A stretch of 64,000 nt of DNA from Nitratireductor sp. XY-223 (GCF_004959855.1 NZ_SPNT01000001.1:930001-994000); one strand, 5' to 3'. Shown: positions 40,168 to 48,888, numbered from the stretch's first letter. Notes: generated by a model not told the origin, from the letters alone. Numbers and translations are program-made.

Positions 40168-40848
40168 ATGGCTGACACGGTTCTTCAGATCGACGGCGTG
40201 CGCAAGCATTACCAGCAGGGCGACAACATCATTTCGATCCTCGAAGGCGCCGAATTCGCGTTGCGCAAGGGCGAGACTGTCGCACTCGTCGCGCCCTCGG
40301 GCGCCGGAAAATCAACGCTGCTTCATGTCGCCGGCCTGCTGGAACATCCCGATGGCGGCGAGGTCTTCGTGAACGGCAAGGCGTCGAGCGGGCTGAGCGA
40401 CGACGCGCGCACCGCCATGCGCAGATCCGATATCGGCTTCGTCTACCAGTTCCACCACCTGCTGCCGGAATTCACGGCGCTCGAGAATGTCATGATGCCG
40501 CAGATGATCGCCGGCCTAACGCAAAAGGCCGCTTCCGAACGGGCGCACCAGTTGCTGGACTACATGCGCATCGGACACCGGGCCGAGCACCGTCCGGCTG
40601 AACTGTCGGGCGGTGAACAGCAGAGGGTGGCGATCGCACGGTCGGTGTCGAATGCGCCGCTTGTCCTCCTGGCCGACGAGCCGACCGGAAATCTCGATCC
40701 GGGAACCGCCGGCTATGTCTTCGAGGCGCTCGAGGCGCTGGTGCGTCAGTCCGGTCTCTCGGCCCTTATTGCAACCCACAACCACGATATCGCCTCGCTG
40801 ATGGACCGGCGGGTGACGCTCGAAGAGGGCAGGGTGGTCGAGTACTGA
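40168..40848 (+). CDS. lolD: Lipoprotein-releasing ABC transporter ATP-binding protein LolD
   Basis: ATPase that drives lipoprotein release with LolC/E. The 226 residues show Walker [10 protein letters not shown] (about 42-50, with Ala in place of the first Gly), the signature [13 protein letters not shown], and Walker [13 protein letters not shown]. The lolC gap is 9 bases. The next feature downstream is a LexA-box promoter for a tiny gene rather than dnaE. Confidence 0.96.
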   Translation: MADTVLQIDGVRKHYQQGDNIISILEGAEFALRKGETVALVAPSGAGKSTLLHVAGLLEHPDGGEVFVNGKASSGLSDDARTAMRRSDIGFVYQFHHLLPEFTALENVMMPQMIAGLTQKAASERAHQLLDYMRIGHRAEHRPAELSGGEQQRVAIARSVSNAPLVLLADEPTGNLDPGTAGYVFEALEALVRQSGLSALIATHNHDIASLMDRRVTLEEGRVVEY

Positions 40849-40982
40849 GCGTTCAGACGAAGAACCCTCCGCAAACAGCAAAATCACGACGGTTTCCGGT
40901 TGCATTTGCAAGCCGCCGGTTAACGCCGCAGCCGGTCGGTCGTGGCGACTTAAGGCTTCCTTAAGCACAATAGGCTATTCGC

Positions 40983-41020
40983 TTGACATGAGAACAAGAA
41001 AGGAACAAACTACAAACATA
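40983..41020 (+). promoter_or_regulatory. SOS promoter with LexA box before the 28-codon gene
   Basis: TTGACA (40983-40988) is a perfect -35. Three bases later begins GAAC-N7-GAAC (40992-41006), the direct-repeat LexA operator known in alphaproteobacteria. A LexA dimer here would sit between -35 and -10 and block transcription. The -10 is less clear (CAAACT at 41006 or TACAAA at 41011). Confidence 0.75.
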
Positions 41021-41040
41021 GACGGAATAAGGAGGAACAT

Positions 41041-41127
41041 ATGTTCGACTTTGCAAAAGACTGTGCCGCGTTCGCCTCCATGCTCATGTTTGTGACAAGC
41101 CTTACACTGGTGGTGATGGCACTGTAA
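41041..41127 (+). CDS. 28-residue SOS-regulated membrane microprotein, SidA-like candidate
   Basis: The tiny frame starts with ATG preceded by an ideal ribosome binding site (AAGGAGG, 5 bases upstream) and encodes a short polar head (MFDFAKDCAAF) and one hydrophobic helix (about residues 9-28). A LexA box and perfect -35 lie 35-58 bases upstream. In Caulobacter, SidA is a 29-residue, LexA-controlled inner-membrane peptide that blocks division through FtsW/FtsN. Size, topology and regulation agree with this gene being a SidA-type inhibitor, but homology has not been tested. It is too short for usual gene callers. Function is inference; existence as a gene is well supported by its signals. Confidence 0.72.
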   Translation: MFDFAKDCAAFASMLMFVTSLTLVVMAL

Positions 41128-41133
41128 TTGCCG

Positions 41134-41190
41134 GGGCGGCATCAGGCCGTCCGGCTGAAGCCTGACCACTTTGTTCAGGCCTCAATTTCT
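41134..41190 (+). terminator. Two hairpins between the microprotein gene and the O-demethylase gene
   Basis: Hairpin GGGCGGC-ATCAG-GCCGTCC (41134-41152, one wobble) is followed by GCCTGA...TCAGGC (41160-41180) and CTCAATTTCTT. They lie between two convergent genes and probably end transcription from the left. Neither has a pure T-run, so this is a moderate call. Confidence 0.5.
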
Positions 41191-41342
41191 TCCGAAACTG
41201 AAAGCTCAAAGTTCCAGGAATCGTGCTGATCTCCGGCCTGGTTTCACGCGTTCTTGCTTCGCTGCTTTTCATCGCGCCCGGTCGTCGTGCGCGGGTCAGG
41301 AAGCGCGGGCCAAATCGAGGGGATGCGACCGGCCGATGCCGG

Positions 41343-42686
41343 TCAGTCCCGCTTGACCGGGCGGGCGTCGACGGTCACCCGGATCTCCTTCTGCACATGG
41401 CGCTCGACGGTGGGTTTGGCCGAGCCGCCGTCCGGTTCGCCCCAGATCAGTGTCAGTTCGCGACCGTCTGTCGCCAGATCCGATTCGATCGCCGCCAGCG
41501 AGAACCAGCTGTTCAGGTGGACGGTGTAGACCGGGTAATAGGATACGCCGACCTGGCGACCATCGAGCAGTACCTTGTCCTGCGGCGATGTCGTGTAATT
41601 AGCCATCGGCATTTCCATGAACTTGTAGCGCTCGCCGCCGCCCAGCGTACTGGCGAAGACATTGACCACGTCGCTGTCGTTCCAGACCAGCCGGACCTTG
41701 CGGCGTTGCGGTGCCTGCGCCATCTCCTCCAAAGCCCGGCGGCCGATGAAGTCGTGGTCGAATTTGATCATGAAGCCGTAGCCGAGCTCGTAGGGCGTCT
41801 GGTAGAGCGCCTCGATCCGTCCTGTCTTGTTGCTGCCGCCGACCGACATCGATCCCTCGAAGCCGTTGGCCGGCAGCCATTCGCGGTAGGCCCGCATGGC
41901 GTCACCGCTGTAGATCGCCGGAACGACAGACCCGGCCCAGCCGGACTCCACCGCGGTGACGGGATAGATGCGCGATCCGATGGGCTGCAGTCCGAATTCC
42001 GCGCCGGCCTCCATGATGAGGTCCTTCACCGCCTGTCCGTCTTCTGACGGTCCCCAGAACTCCAGCCCGGGCGCGCCCGACATACGGTGGTTCAGCGCGG
42101 TGACTTCGTGCGGGCCGACCCTGAATTTTCCCATCTTGAAGAACCCGATCTCCGGCAGCGGGCCGCCATTGACGATCTCGAATATCCGGTCGGCGTTCGG
42201 TCCCTGGACCTGGAAACGGAAGCGGCGGCGGGCCGCCAGGTCCGGCGACGGCGGGTCGAAATGTTCAAGCCGGACGTCGTAACGGCCGGTCTCTGCATGG
42301 AACGCCACCCAATTGGCAACCGCCGGCTTGCCGACGATGCTGACCCGGTTTTCCTCCTCGCAGAACAGGATGGCGTCGCCGATATAGTGGCCGTCAGGGT
42401 TGCACACGACATATTGCTTGGCCTGCATCGCGCCGAATCCGGTGAAGCTGTTGATGCCGAGGTACGAAAGCAGCGGGTAGAGGTCCGGCCCCGCGAAGGT
42501 GACGTCGCACATGTGGTAGGACATGTCCTGAAAAATCGCCGCGTGGCGCCAGGCCCGCTGCTCGTCCTGCCAGTTGCTGAATTCCGGCTGAAGGGGAAAA
42601 CCGAACGGCCTGCCACGGGCGTTGTACATCATGTCGAAAACGTCACCGTGGGCGTCGATCTTTTGTTGCAGCGACTGCTGTTTCAT
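41343..42686 (-). CDS. GcvT-family tetrahydrofolate-dependent O-demethylase, LigM/DesA-like
   Basis: The 447 residues belong to the aminomethyltransferase (GcvT) fold. They resemble most closely, from memory, the LigM/DesA enzymes of Sphingobium, which move the methyl group of vanillate or syringate to tetrahydrofolate. Shared blocks include PEFSNWQDEQRAWRHAAIF, AKQYVVCNPDGHYIGDA, FRFQVQGPNADRIF, MSGAPGLEFWGP, GDAMRAYREWLPAN, and GYGFMIKFDHDFIGRRALE. A strong ribosome binding site (AGGAGGAG) supports the start. It is divergent from a LuxR-type regulator (63-base gap) and near a TRAP transporter. Another methyl donor, such as a non-aromatic one handled by DmdA-like relatives, cannot be excluded. 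Confidence 0.82.
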   Translation of the reverse strand: MKQQSLQQKIDAHGDVFDMMYNARGRPFGFPLQPEFSNWQDEQRAWRHAAIFQDMSYHMCDVTFAGPDLYPLLSYLGINSFTGFGAMQAKQYVVCNPDGHYIGDAILFCEEENRVSIVGKPAVANWVAFHAETGRYDVRLEHFDPPSPDLAARRRFRFQVQGPNADRIFEIVNGGPLPEIGFFKMGKFRVGPHEVTALNHRMSGAPGLEFWGPSEDGQAVKDLIMEAGAEFGLQPIGSRIYPVTAVESGWAGSVVPAIYSGDAMRAYREWLPANGFEGSMSVGGSNKTGRIEALYQTPYELGYGFMIKFDHDFIGRRALEEMAQAPQRRKVRLVWNDSDVVNVFASTLGGGERYKFMEMPMANYTTSPQDKVLLDGRQVGVSYYPVYTVHLNSWFSLAAIESDLATDGRELTLIWGEPDGGSAKPTVERHVQKEIRVTVDARPVKRD

Positions 42687-42749
42687 GTCCGTCTCCTCCT
42701 GGAACGCGGACTATTATGGGAACGGCAAAACGGCTAATCTGTCATCCGC

Positions 42750-43583
42750 ATGACGGACAAAACGGACCCCAATATCGTGACACTCGGCGACCAGGCGAAG
42801 CTTATAGCCTCGGTGTCCACGGACGATTTCGGAAAGGCGCTTCTGGACTATGTCTCGACGGCGGCGGTCATCCGCAATTTCGGCACGTTCTACTTCGCGG
42901 ACCTGCGCGACCCGCGCCCGGTGCTGTCGGTGTGGTCCGGCAAAATCAGCGACTACTGGTTCCGCAACAATGCGGCGGATATTCTGAGTTCGCCGCAATT
43001 CCAGGCGGAGATCCGCCAGCGGATCGCCCTGGCGCCGGCCGACGGCGTCCATTTCGAGCTTTGGCGGCCGCCGGAAGATGATTTCCGTCACGAGATGTAC
43101 AGGCGCGTGGGAATGCTGGAGCGCATTGCCGTTGCTTCCAGGCGCGGCAGGTCCGGATATCAGAGCTTTTTCCTGCGCAGTGCCGCCGACGGATCGCTGC
43201 AGCCGCAGGAGATCGAGCGGCTGCGCGATGTATTGCCGGTCGCCCACGAACTGATCGGCCTGCGCCACAGGATCGTCGGGTCCGAAGCGTTCCAGTTCAC
43301 ATCCGGGCTCAGCGTTTCCAGCCTGCGCGAACGCGGCGTGCAGGCGTTTGAGATATTGTCGCGCAGGGAATCGGAGATCTGCGACTGCATCGTGCGCGGG
43401 CTGACGGTGGAGGGCACCGCCATCGAACTCGGCATTGCAGGCAGTTCCGTGCGCACCCTGCGCCAGCGCGCCTACCGCAAGCTCGGCATCAACTCGGCCG
43501 GCGAACTAATGGCACTGATCATCAACGACCGGACTAACCTGCGGGCCGTCAGCGGAACATCGAGTCAGGCAAGAACAGGCTGA
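42750..43583 (+). CDS. LuxR-type HTH transcriptional regulator
   Basis: A 277-residue regulator with a C-terminal LuxR helix-turn-helix (about 200-256, LSRRESEICDCIVRGLTVEGTAIELGI...LGINSAGELMALI) and an N-terminal part of about 190 residues without a recognised ligand domain. It has no receiver-like aspartate motif. It is divergent from the O-demethylase gene, so it most likely controls that gene and the TRAP genes. Its 3' end overlaps the convergent dctM gene by 35 bases. The start codon has no good ribosome binding site; GTCAT-CCGC-ATGAC overlaps the start and could be an autoregulatory site. Confidence 0.85.
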   Translation: MTDKTDPNIVTLGDQAKLIASVSTDDFGKALLDYVSTAAVIRNFGTFYFADLRDPRPVLSVWSGKISDYWFRNNAADILSSPQFQAEIRQRIALAPADGVHFELWRPPEDDFRHEMYRRVGMLERIAVASRRGRSGYQSFFLRSAADGSLQPQEIERLRDVLPVAHELIGLRHRIVGSEAFQFTSGLSVSSLRERGVQAFEILSRRESEICDCIVRGLTVEGTAIELGIAGSSVRTLRQRAYRKLGINSAGELMALIINDRTNLRAVSGTSSQARTG

Positions 43584-44853
43584 GTTGCGGAAAGGCGACG
43601 AGCAGCGCCAGGCCGACAACCATGGCCACCCAGAACGGCATGACGCCGATGAATATCTCGCTCATGGGAGTCCGTTCGGCGACGGTCTTCACGACAAACA
43701 CGTTCAGCCCGACCGGCGGCGTGATCAGGCCCATTTCAACGACAACGACGATCAGCACGCCGAACCAGACGAGATCGAAGCCGTATCCGGCCACGATGGG
43801 CAGGAACACGGGCACCGTTATGACCAGCATCGAAAAGGCCTCCAGAAACGTCCCGAGCAGGATGTAGCACGCCAGGATGAGCAGCAGTGTCGTGTACGGT
43901 CCGAAACCCGCCTCCACCAGCAGGTTCAATAGGTCGGACGGCAGGTGGGTGAGTGCCAGGAAGGGGCCGAGCACGCTGGCGCCGATTGCGATCAGGAATA
44001 CTGCCGCCGTCGTCCTGACGCTGTCGAGCAGCGCCGGCCCGAAGGTCCGCAACGTCAGCCGGCCCATGGCGAAGGCGATAACGGTGATCAGGAAGGCGCC
44101 GACGCCGGCCGCTTCGGTCGGTGTAAATACCCCGAGATAGATGCCGCCGATCGACACGCAGACAACGAAGACCAGCGGCAGGGCACCGCCGAGGGTGCGC
44201 CAGCGCTCCGACCAGGGTATGGCGAGCGCACGCGGGGCGATCTCCGGATTGAGCCGCACATTCAGGCTGATGGTGGCGACGAACAGCAGGGTCAGGAGCA
44301 GCCCGGGCACGATCCCCGCCATGAAAAGGCGTCCGATGCTGGCCTCGGTGAGCAGCGCGTAGATTACAAAGCCGGCGGAAGGCGGGATGAGGATGCCCAG
44401 GGTCCCGCCGGCCGCCACGGCACCGGTCGCGAGCCGCGGCGAATAGCCGACCCGGTCCATTTCCGGCAGCGCCACCCGGCCCATGGTCAGCGCCGTCGCG
44501 ACGGACGAGCCGGACACTGCGGAAAAGCCGGCGCAGCCCACGACTGCCGCCGAGGCCATGCCGCCGCGAAGCCCGCCGATCCAGGCAAAGGCAGCGTCGA
44601 AAAGGCTGCGGCTCATACCCGACACCGATGCGATGTTTCCCATCAGCACAAACAGCGGCACGATGACCAACAGGTAGTTGGCGCTCAGGGCTTGAGCGGT
44701 GGATGCCATCGTCGCGGTTCCCGCCGGCATCCCGTTGAGCACCGAAATGCCGCCGAAACCAACGGCGAGCAGGCTCAGGCCAACGGGCATTCTCAGGGCA
44801 AGCAGCCCAACCAGCACAATCATGCCGAGGATGCCGGCGCCGGTCTCAGTCAT
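43549..44853 (-). CDS. TRAP transporter large permease (DctM)
   Basis: Main membrane channel of a tripartite ATP-independent periplasmic transporter, driving solute uptake with an ion gradient. The 434 residues are almost wholly hydrophobic helices, with the DctM pattern NIASVSGMSRSLFDAAFAWIGGLRGG and ASAAVVGCAGFSAVSGSSVATA. The start is the ATG at 44853, giving MTETGAGILGM; a longer in-frame start at 44991 lies inside the dctQ gene. The first codons overlap the dctQ end by 8 bases. The solute is unknown. Confidence 0.94.
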   Translation of the reverse strand: MTETGAGILGMIVLVGLLALRMPVGLSLLAVGFGGISVLNGMPAGTATMASTAQALSANYLLVIVPLFVLMGNIASVSGMSRSLFDAAFAWIGGLRGGMASAAVVGCAGFSAVSGSSVATALTMGRVALPEMDRVGYSPRLATGAVAAGGTLGILIPPSAGFVIYALLTEASIGRLFMAGIVPGLLLTLLFVATISLNVRLNPEIAPRALAIPWSERWRTLGGALPLVFVVCVSIGGIYLGVFTPTEAAGVGAFLITVIAFAMGRLTLRTFGPALLDSVRTTAAVFLIAIGASVLGPFLALTHLPSDLLNLLVEAGFGPYTTLLLILACYILLGTFLEAFSMLVITVPVFLPIVAGYGFDLVWFGVLIVVVVEMGLITPPVGLNVFVVKTVAERTPMSEIFIGVMPFWVAMVVGLALLVAFPQLSLFLPDSMFR

Positions 44854-45340
44854 CGGCGCGTCCCAGAAGCGAGCACAACGTTTGCCACAGGAGTATCGCG
44901 GCAAACAGCGCCATCGACACACAGATGGCGCCGTAGAGCGTCCATAACGGAAACTCCAGGAAGATCGTGCCGTCGCCATAGGCCCAGGCATCGACCGCCT
45001 TGCGCCAGGCGCGCCGGCTGAGGAAGGCCAACGTGACGATACCGACCGCGCCGGTTATCAGATCGCCGAGGCGGCGGCCGGCGGTTCCGAGGGCGCTACT
45101 GAGAAGATCAACCCGGATATGGGCCCGTTCGACCGTGCAGAAGGGGATCGCAAGCATGATCAGGAAGGACAGCATGATCTCGATCATTTCGTTGCTGCCG
45201 CCGATCGGCCGGCCGGCGAGATAGCGCAAGCCCGTATCGGCAACGGTAAGCAACATGATCGCAAGCAGCAGGCCGCAGGCGCACTGCGCCAGACGCAGCG
45301 ATACGGCGCGCATGATCCGGTCGATGGTTTCGAACGGCAA
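44846..45340 (-). CDS. TRAP transporter small permease (DctQ)
   Basis: Small four-helix membrane subunit of the TRAP transporter, 164 residues. The DctQ pattern is visible as RYLAGRPIGGSNEMIEIMLSFLIMLAIPFCTVERAHIRVDLL. It is translated between the binding protein gene (6-base gap) and the large permease (8-base overlap), the usual P-Q-M order. Confidence 0.92.
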   Translation of the reverse strand: MPFETIDRIMRAVSLRLAQCACGLLLAIMLLTVADTGLRYLAGRPIGGSNEMIEIMLSFLIMLAIPFCTVERAHIRVDLLSSALGTAGRRLGDLITGAVGIVTLAFLSRRAWRKAVDAWAYGDGTIFLEFPLWTLYGAICVSMALFAAILLWQTLCSLLGRADD

Positions 45341-45346
45341 GCGGTT

Positions 45347-46339
45347 CTACCCGCCGCGCATTTTCGCCAGGACCTGACGGGCCGGCAGCCCCTCGCTCTC
45401 GAGTTTCGACATCGCCTCTTCCAGAACCACGGCCGCGGCTTCGTTGAAGGGAGCGGCGGCCTCCGCGGTCAGTTGGATTTCACTGCGGCCGTCGGTGCCA
45501 AGAAATGCCTTGATCGAACCGAGTGTGATGCGGTTGCCGACCTCACTGGCCTGCGCAGCCAGCATCTCGCCGGACACCGAGTCCAGTGCCGATTTCTGGG
45601 CATCGGACATGCCGCGATATGTATCGCGGTTCATCACCAGCGTGAACACTGCAGGCAGGCTGTCGAACCCGGTTATCATGTAGCGGGAGACTTCGGTCAG
45701 CTTGAACCCGGCGGCACCAGAGGCATTGATCAGCACAGCGTCGACGACACCGGTCTGCATGGCCGTGTAGACCTCGGTCACCGGCATGAAAATCGGCGTG
45801 GCACCCCAGGCTTCGATCAGCCTGCCGGCTTCCTTTGAGCCGGCGCGGATTTTCAGACCCTTGACGTCGTCGATCGATTGCACCGGATTATCACGGGTAA
45901 AGAGTACGGCCGGCGGCATTGCCCAGGTGGCGAGCAGTTTGACCCGTTTGTACTCGTCGGCAAACAGATCCTGCGCCCGGTTCATCGCTTCTGTCGCCTT
46001 CATCGGTTGCTGAATGGCGCCCGGCTGCTCGGCAATCAGCGACAGCGGGAACGGATTGCCCGGTGTATAGGCCTGCACGACGAAGGCGACGTCGGCCACT
46101 CCATCGATCGCCCGGCTGTATTGTTCCAGCGGCCCCTGGCCGAGCTCTCCGGCCGGAAAGATCCGCACGGTGACCTCGCCACCGGTGGCCTCGCTGACCT
46201 TGTCGCCCCACCACTCGAATATCATTCCGTGGAAGGGATGTTGAGGCGACATGAAATGTGAAAGCTTGATCTCGGTTGCCTGGGCGGACGCCGCAAGAAT
46301 GACGGCACCCGCCAGCACGGCTGCAAAAAGACTGCGCAT
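45347..46339 (-). CDS. TRAP transporter solute-binding protein (DctP)
   Basis: Periplasmic solute receptor of the TRAP system. The 330 residues begin with a signal peptide (cut likely after SAQA at residue 21), followed by TEIKLSHFMSPQHPFHG and the DctP core GLKIRAGSKEAGRLIEAWGATPIFMPVTEVYTAMQTGVVDA. That segment usually contains the arginine that binds the carboxylate of the solute. A carboxylate ligand is therefore likely. It is the first gene of the three-gene TRAP operon, with a palindromic operator candidate upstream. Confidence 0.93.
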   Translation of the reverse strand: MRSLFAAVLAGAVILAASAQATEIKLSHFMSPQHPFHGMIFEWWGDKVSEATGGEVTVRIFPAGELGQGPLEQYSRAIDGVADVAFVVQAYTPGNPFPLSLIAEQPGAIQQPMKATEAMNRAQDLFADEYKRVKLLATWAMPPAVLFTRDNPVQSIDDVKGLKIRAGSKEAGRLIEAWGATPIFMPVTEVYTAMQTGVVDAVLINASGAAGFKLTEVSRYMITGFDSLPAVFTLVMNRDTYRGMSDAQKSALDSVSGEMLAAQASEVGNRITLGSIKAFLGTDGRSEIQLTAEAAAPFNEAAAVVLEEAMSKLESEGLPARQVLAKMRGG

Positions 46340-46388
46340 GCGCTCCTCCCTTGTTGCTTCAAGGATCGCAGCAAACGTATGGAATTTC

Positions 46389-46408
46389 TGTCATATGAAC
46401 GTATGACA
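46389..46408. promoter_or_regulatory. Palindromic operator candidate between dctP and benE genes
   Basis: TGTCATA and TATGACA form a perfect 7-bp inverted repeat spaced by TGAACG, centred in the 219-base divergent region between the TRAP operon and the first BenE gene. Such a site could bind a dimeric regulator acting in both directions. No regulator gene of matching family lies directly beside it; the LuxR-type regulator at 42750 is the nearest. Confidence 0.55.
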
Positions 46409-46558
46409 TAGGCGGTGTTCAGCCCATAGCGGCAGCACGCCTTTGTTCGACTGCCGGGCGCATACCGCACCATCGGCGCGCCGCCGCGGCCGATTGCGGA
46501 ACGAACTGGTGTCCCAGGTGAATTGCCGGTAGCCTCGGGCTGTTTCAGAAGGGATTCG

Positions 46559-47710
46559 ATGCGTCCGTCCATTGTGATATCGGCGCTGGTGGCCCTGGTC
46601 ATCAGTTTCACCAGTTCAATCGCGATTGTCCTCGCCGCGGCTGCCGCCGTCGGAGCCAATGCGGAACAGACCGCGTCCTGGGTGGCATCGTTGTTCCTTG
46701 CGAAAGCTGCCATAACGCTGGTGCTGAGCGTGCGCTACCGCGCGCCCGTTATCGCCGCGGGTTCAACCACCGGCGCCGCGGTGATAGCCGCGACAAGCGG
46801 GGAGACTATCGCCACGGCGGTCGGGGCGTTTTTCGTCGCCGCCATTTTGACGATCCTGACATCCGCCATTCGGCAACTCGGCACGCTGGTCGAACGCATA
46901 CCGAGTGCCATTGCCTCGGCGATGCTCGCGGGGATTCTGTTCACTTTCGTTGTCGCCGTGTTCGAGGACATCAGGGCGGCGCCCGAATTGGTCGTGCCGC
47001 TGGTTGTGCTGTTCGCGGTTGTCCGCGTTTTCTCGCCGATCTGGGCCGTCCTCGCCGTTCTCGTCGGCGGCATCGGCCTGGCCTATTTCCTTGGTATGAC
47101 GCAGCCGGTCGGTCAGCTGCATGTGTCGTGGCTTGTCTGGATCGCACCGAAGTTCGAACTCAACGCGGTCATCGGTCTCGGCCTGCCGCTTTATCTCGTG
47201 ACCATGACGTCTCAGAACCTGCCGGGGTTTGCCGCCCTGAAAGCCTCCGGCTACGAATTGCCGTGGCGGCCGGTCCTTTCGGTGACGGGACTTGTTTCGC
47301 TTGTGACCGCCGGGTTCGGCGCGCATGCATCCAACCTTGCGGCAATCACGGCATCGGTCTGCTCCGGTCCGGATGCCCATCCGGACAAGGACAAGCGCTG
47401 GATGTGCGGTCCGTTCTATGCCGGCGGAAACGTCATCCTCGCGCTCTTCGGCGCGTCGCTCGTCACGCTGTTTCACAGTTTTCCGAAGGCGCTCATTATC
47501 AGCGTTGCAGGGCTTGCCCTGGTCAGCGCCCTTGCCACGTCGCTCAGCCGCAGCATGGTCGCGACGGACGGTCACTTCGCTGCGGTCGTCACCTTCGCCG
47601 TCACCGCTTCGGGATTGTCGGTGTTCGGCATCGGCTCCGCCTTCTGGGGCCTGGTGGCCGGCCTTTTCGTGCTTGGCCTCGAACGGCTTGCGCGAATGCG
47701 TTCGCAATGA
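46559..47710 (+). CDS. BenE-family benzoate/H+ symporter-like permease (copy 1)
   Basis: Inner-membrane transporter of 383 residues and about twelve helices, related to the benzoate:proton symporter BenE. Family blocks include PVIAAGSTTGAAVIA, GLPLYLVTMTSQNLPGFAALKASGY, and GAHASNLAAITASVCSGPDAHPDKDKRW. I use the ATG at 46559 (ribosome binding site AAGGGA) rather than an upstream TTG. It is divergent from the TRAP operon and convergent with a second BenE copy of identical length. The real substrate may be another aromatic or hydrophobic acid. Confidence 0.9.
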   Translation: MRPSIVISALVALVISFTSSIAIVLAAAAAVGANAEQTASWVASLFLAKAAITLVLSVRYRAPVIAAGSTTGAAVIAATSGETIATAVGAFFVAAILTILTSAIRQLGTLVERIPSAIASAMLAGILFTFVVAVFEDIRAAPELVVPLVVLFAVVRVFSPIWAVLAVLVGGIGLAYFLGMTQPVGQLHVSWLVWIAPKFELNAVIGLGLPLYLVTMTSQNLPGFAALKASGYELPWRPVLSVTGLVSLVTAGFGAHASNLAAITASVCSGPDAHPDKDKRWMCGPFYAGGNVILALFGASLVTLFHSFPKALIISVAGLALVSALATSLSRSMVATDGHFAAVVTFAVTASGLSVFGIGSAFWGLVAGLFVLGLERLARMRSQ

Positions 47711-47736
47711 GCCGCCAGGAACGATGCGGTGTCGTC

Positions 47737-48888
47737 CTATGTGCGATAATGCCGGTAGAGCTGATCGAGGCCGTAGATGAACAAACCCGCGGCCAATCCC
47801 CAAAAGGCGGAGCCGATGCCGAACGCGGATAGACCCGAGGCGGTGACGGCAAACGTTCCGACGGCGACGAAACGGTCCTCGTTCTCGGCCAGGCTGTTGC
47901 CGAGCGCGTTGGCCAGCGCGCCGATCAGCGCGATGCTGGCCACGGTGGCAATCAACGCTTTCGGAAAACTGTTGAAGAGCGCCACGAGCGACGCGCCGAA
48001 GGCGGCGATGACAACATAGCCGCCGGCATAGAACGGACCGCACAGCCAGCGTTTGTCCTTGTCCGGATGGGCGTCGGGACCGGTGCAGATCGAGGCCGTG
48101 ATCGCGGCAAGGTTGGTGGCATGGGCTGCGAACCCGGCCGATGCCAGGGAAGCAAGTCCGGTGACCGTCAGCACGGGGCGTGACGGCGGCGCGTAGCCGG
48201 AAGCCTTGAGGACCGCAAAGCCCGGCAGGTTCTGCGATGCCATGGTGACCAGGTAGAGGGGCAGGCCGAGGCCGATCATCGGTTCGATGTCGAATTTCGG
48301 CGTGACCCACACAAGATGCGATATCCGCAGGCCCTCAACCGACCCGGCGAGGCCGAGGATGTAGGTCAGGGCAATGCCGCTCGCCAAAACCGCCAGCACC
48401 GCCCAGATCGGTGAAAACAGGCGGATGCAAACAAACAGGACGAGAAGCGGCAGCACCAGTTCGGGCGCCGATTTCAGATGATCGAACACTCCCAGGACGA
48501 AGCTGAACAGAACGCCGGCCAGCATGGCGGAGGCAACGGAACCGGGGATGCGCTCGATCATCGCCGCGATCGGTTTGAAGATGGCGGTCAGCAGTGTCAG
48601 AACGGCGGCGAAGAAAAACGCGCCGACGGCGGTTTCGATCGTTTCGCCCGATGACTGCGCGATGAGGGCTGCGCCCGGTGTCGACCATGCGGCGACGATC
48701 GGCATGCGGTAGCGAAAGCTCAATATCGCGGTTGTCGCGGCGGTGGCCAGGCAAATGGACGCGATCCAGGAGGAGGTCTGCGCCGCATCGGCGCCGACCG
48801 CCTCGGCGGCCGCAAGGACGATGGCAACGGAACTGCCGAACCCGACAAGCACGGCGACGAGCGCCGATATGACAACAGAAGCGCGCAT
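47737..48888 (-). CDS. BenE-family benzoate/H+ symporter-like permease (copy 2)
   Basis: A 383-residue permease, a paralogue of the preceding gene in the opposite direction, separated by 26 bases. It shares long stretches such as GLPLYLVTMASQNLPGFAVLKASGY, GPDAHPDKDKRWLCGPFYAGG, and the C-terminal GIGSAFWGLAAGLF. Divergence in other parts suggests an old duplication or separate specificities rather than a recent copy. Same caution on substrate as copy 1. Confidence 0.9.
   Translation of the reverse strand: MRASVVISALVAVLVGFGSSVAIVLAAAEAVGADAAQTSSWIASICLATAATTAILSFRYRMPIVAAWSTPGAALIAQSSGETIETAVGAFFFAAVLTLLTAIFKPIAAMIERIPGSVASAMLAGVLFSFVLGVFDHLKSAPELVLPLLVLFVCIRLFSPIWAVLAVLASGIALTYILGLAGSVEGLRISHLVWVTPKFDIEPMIGLGLPLYLVTMASQNLPGFAVLKASGYAPPSRPVLTVTGLASLASAGFAAHATNLAAITASICTGPDAHPDKDKRWLCGPFYAGGYVVIAAFGASLVALFNSFPKALIATVASIALIGALANALGNSLAENEDRFVAVGTFAVTASGLSAFGIGSAFWGLAAGLFIYGLDQLYRHYRT

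Noticed and set aside
41223-42047. Plus-strand frame of 274 codons opposite the O-demethylase gene
   Set aside because: Antisense shadow; the minus strand encodes a full GcvT-family protein with a strong ribosome binding site.
46763-48310. A 515-codon minus-strand frame covering parts of both BenE genes
   Set aside because: It runs antisense to copy 1 and out of frame within copy 2; both permeases have complete, well-matched reading frames.
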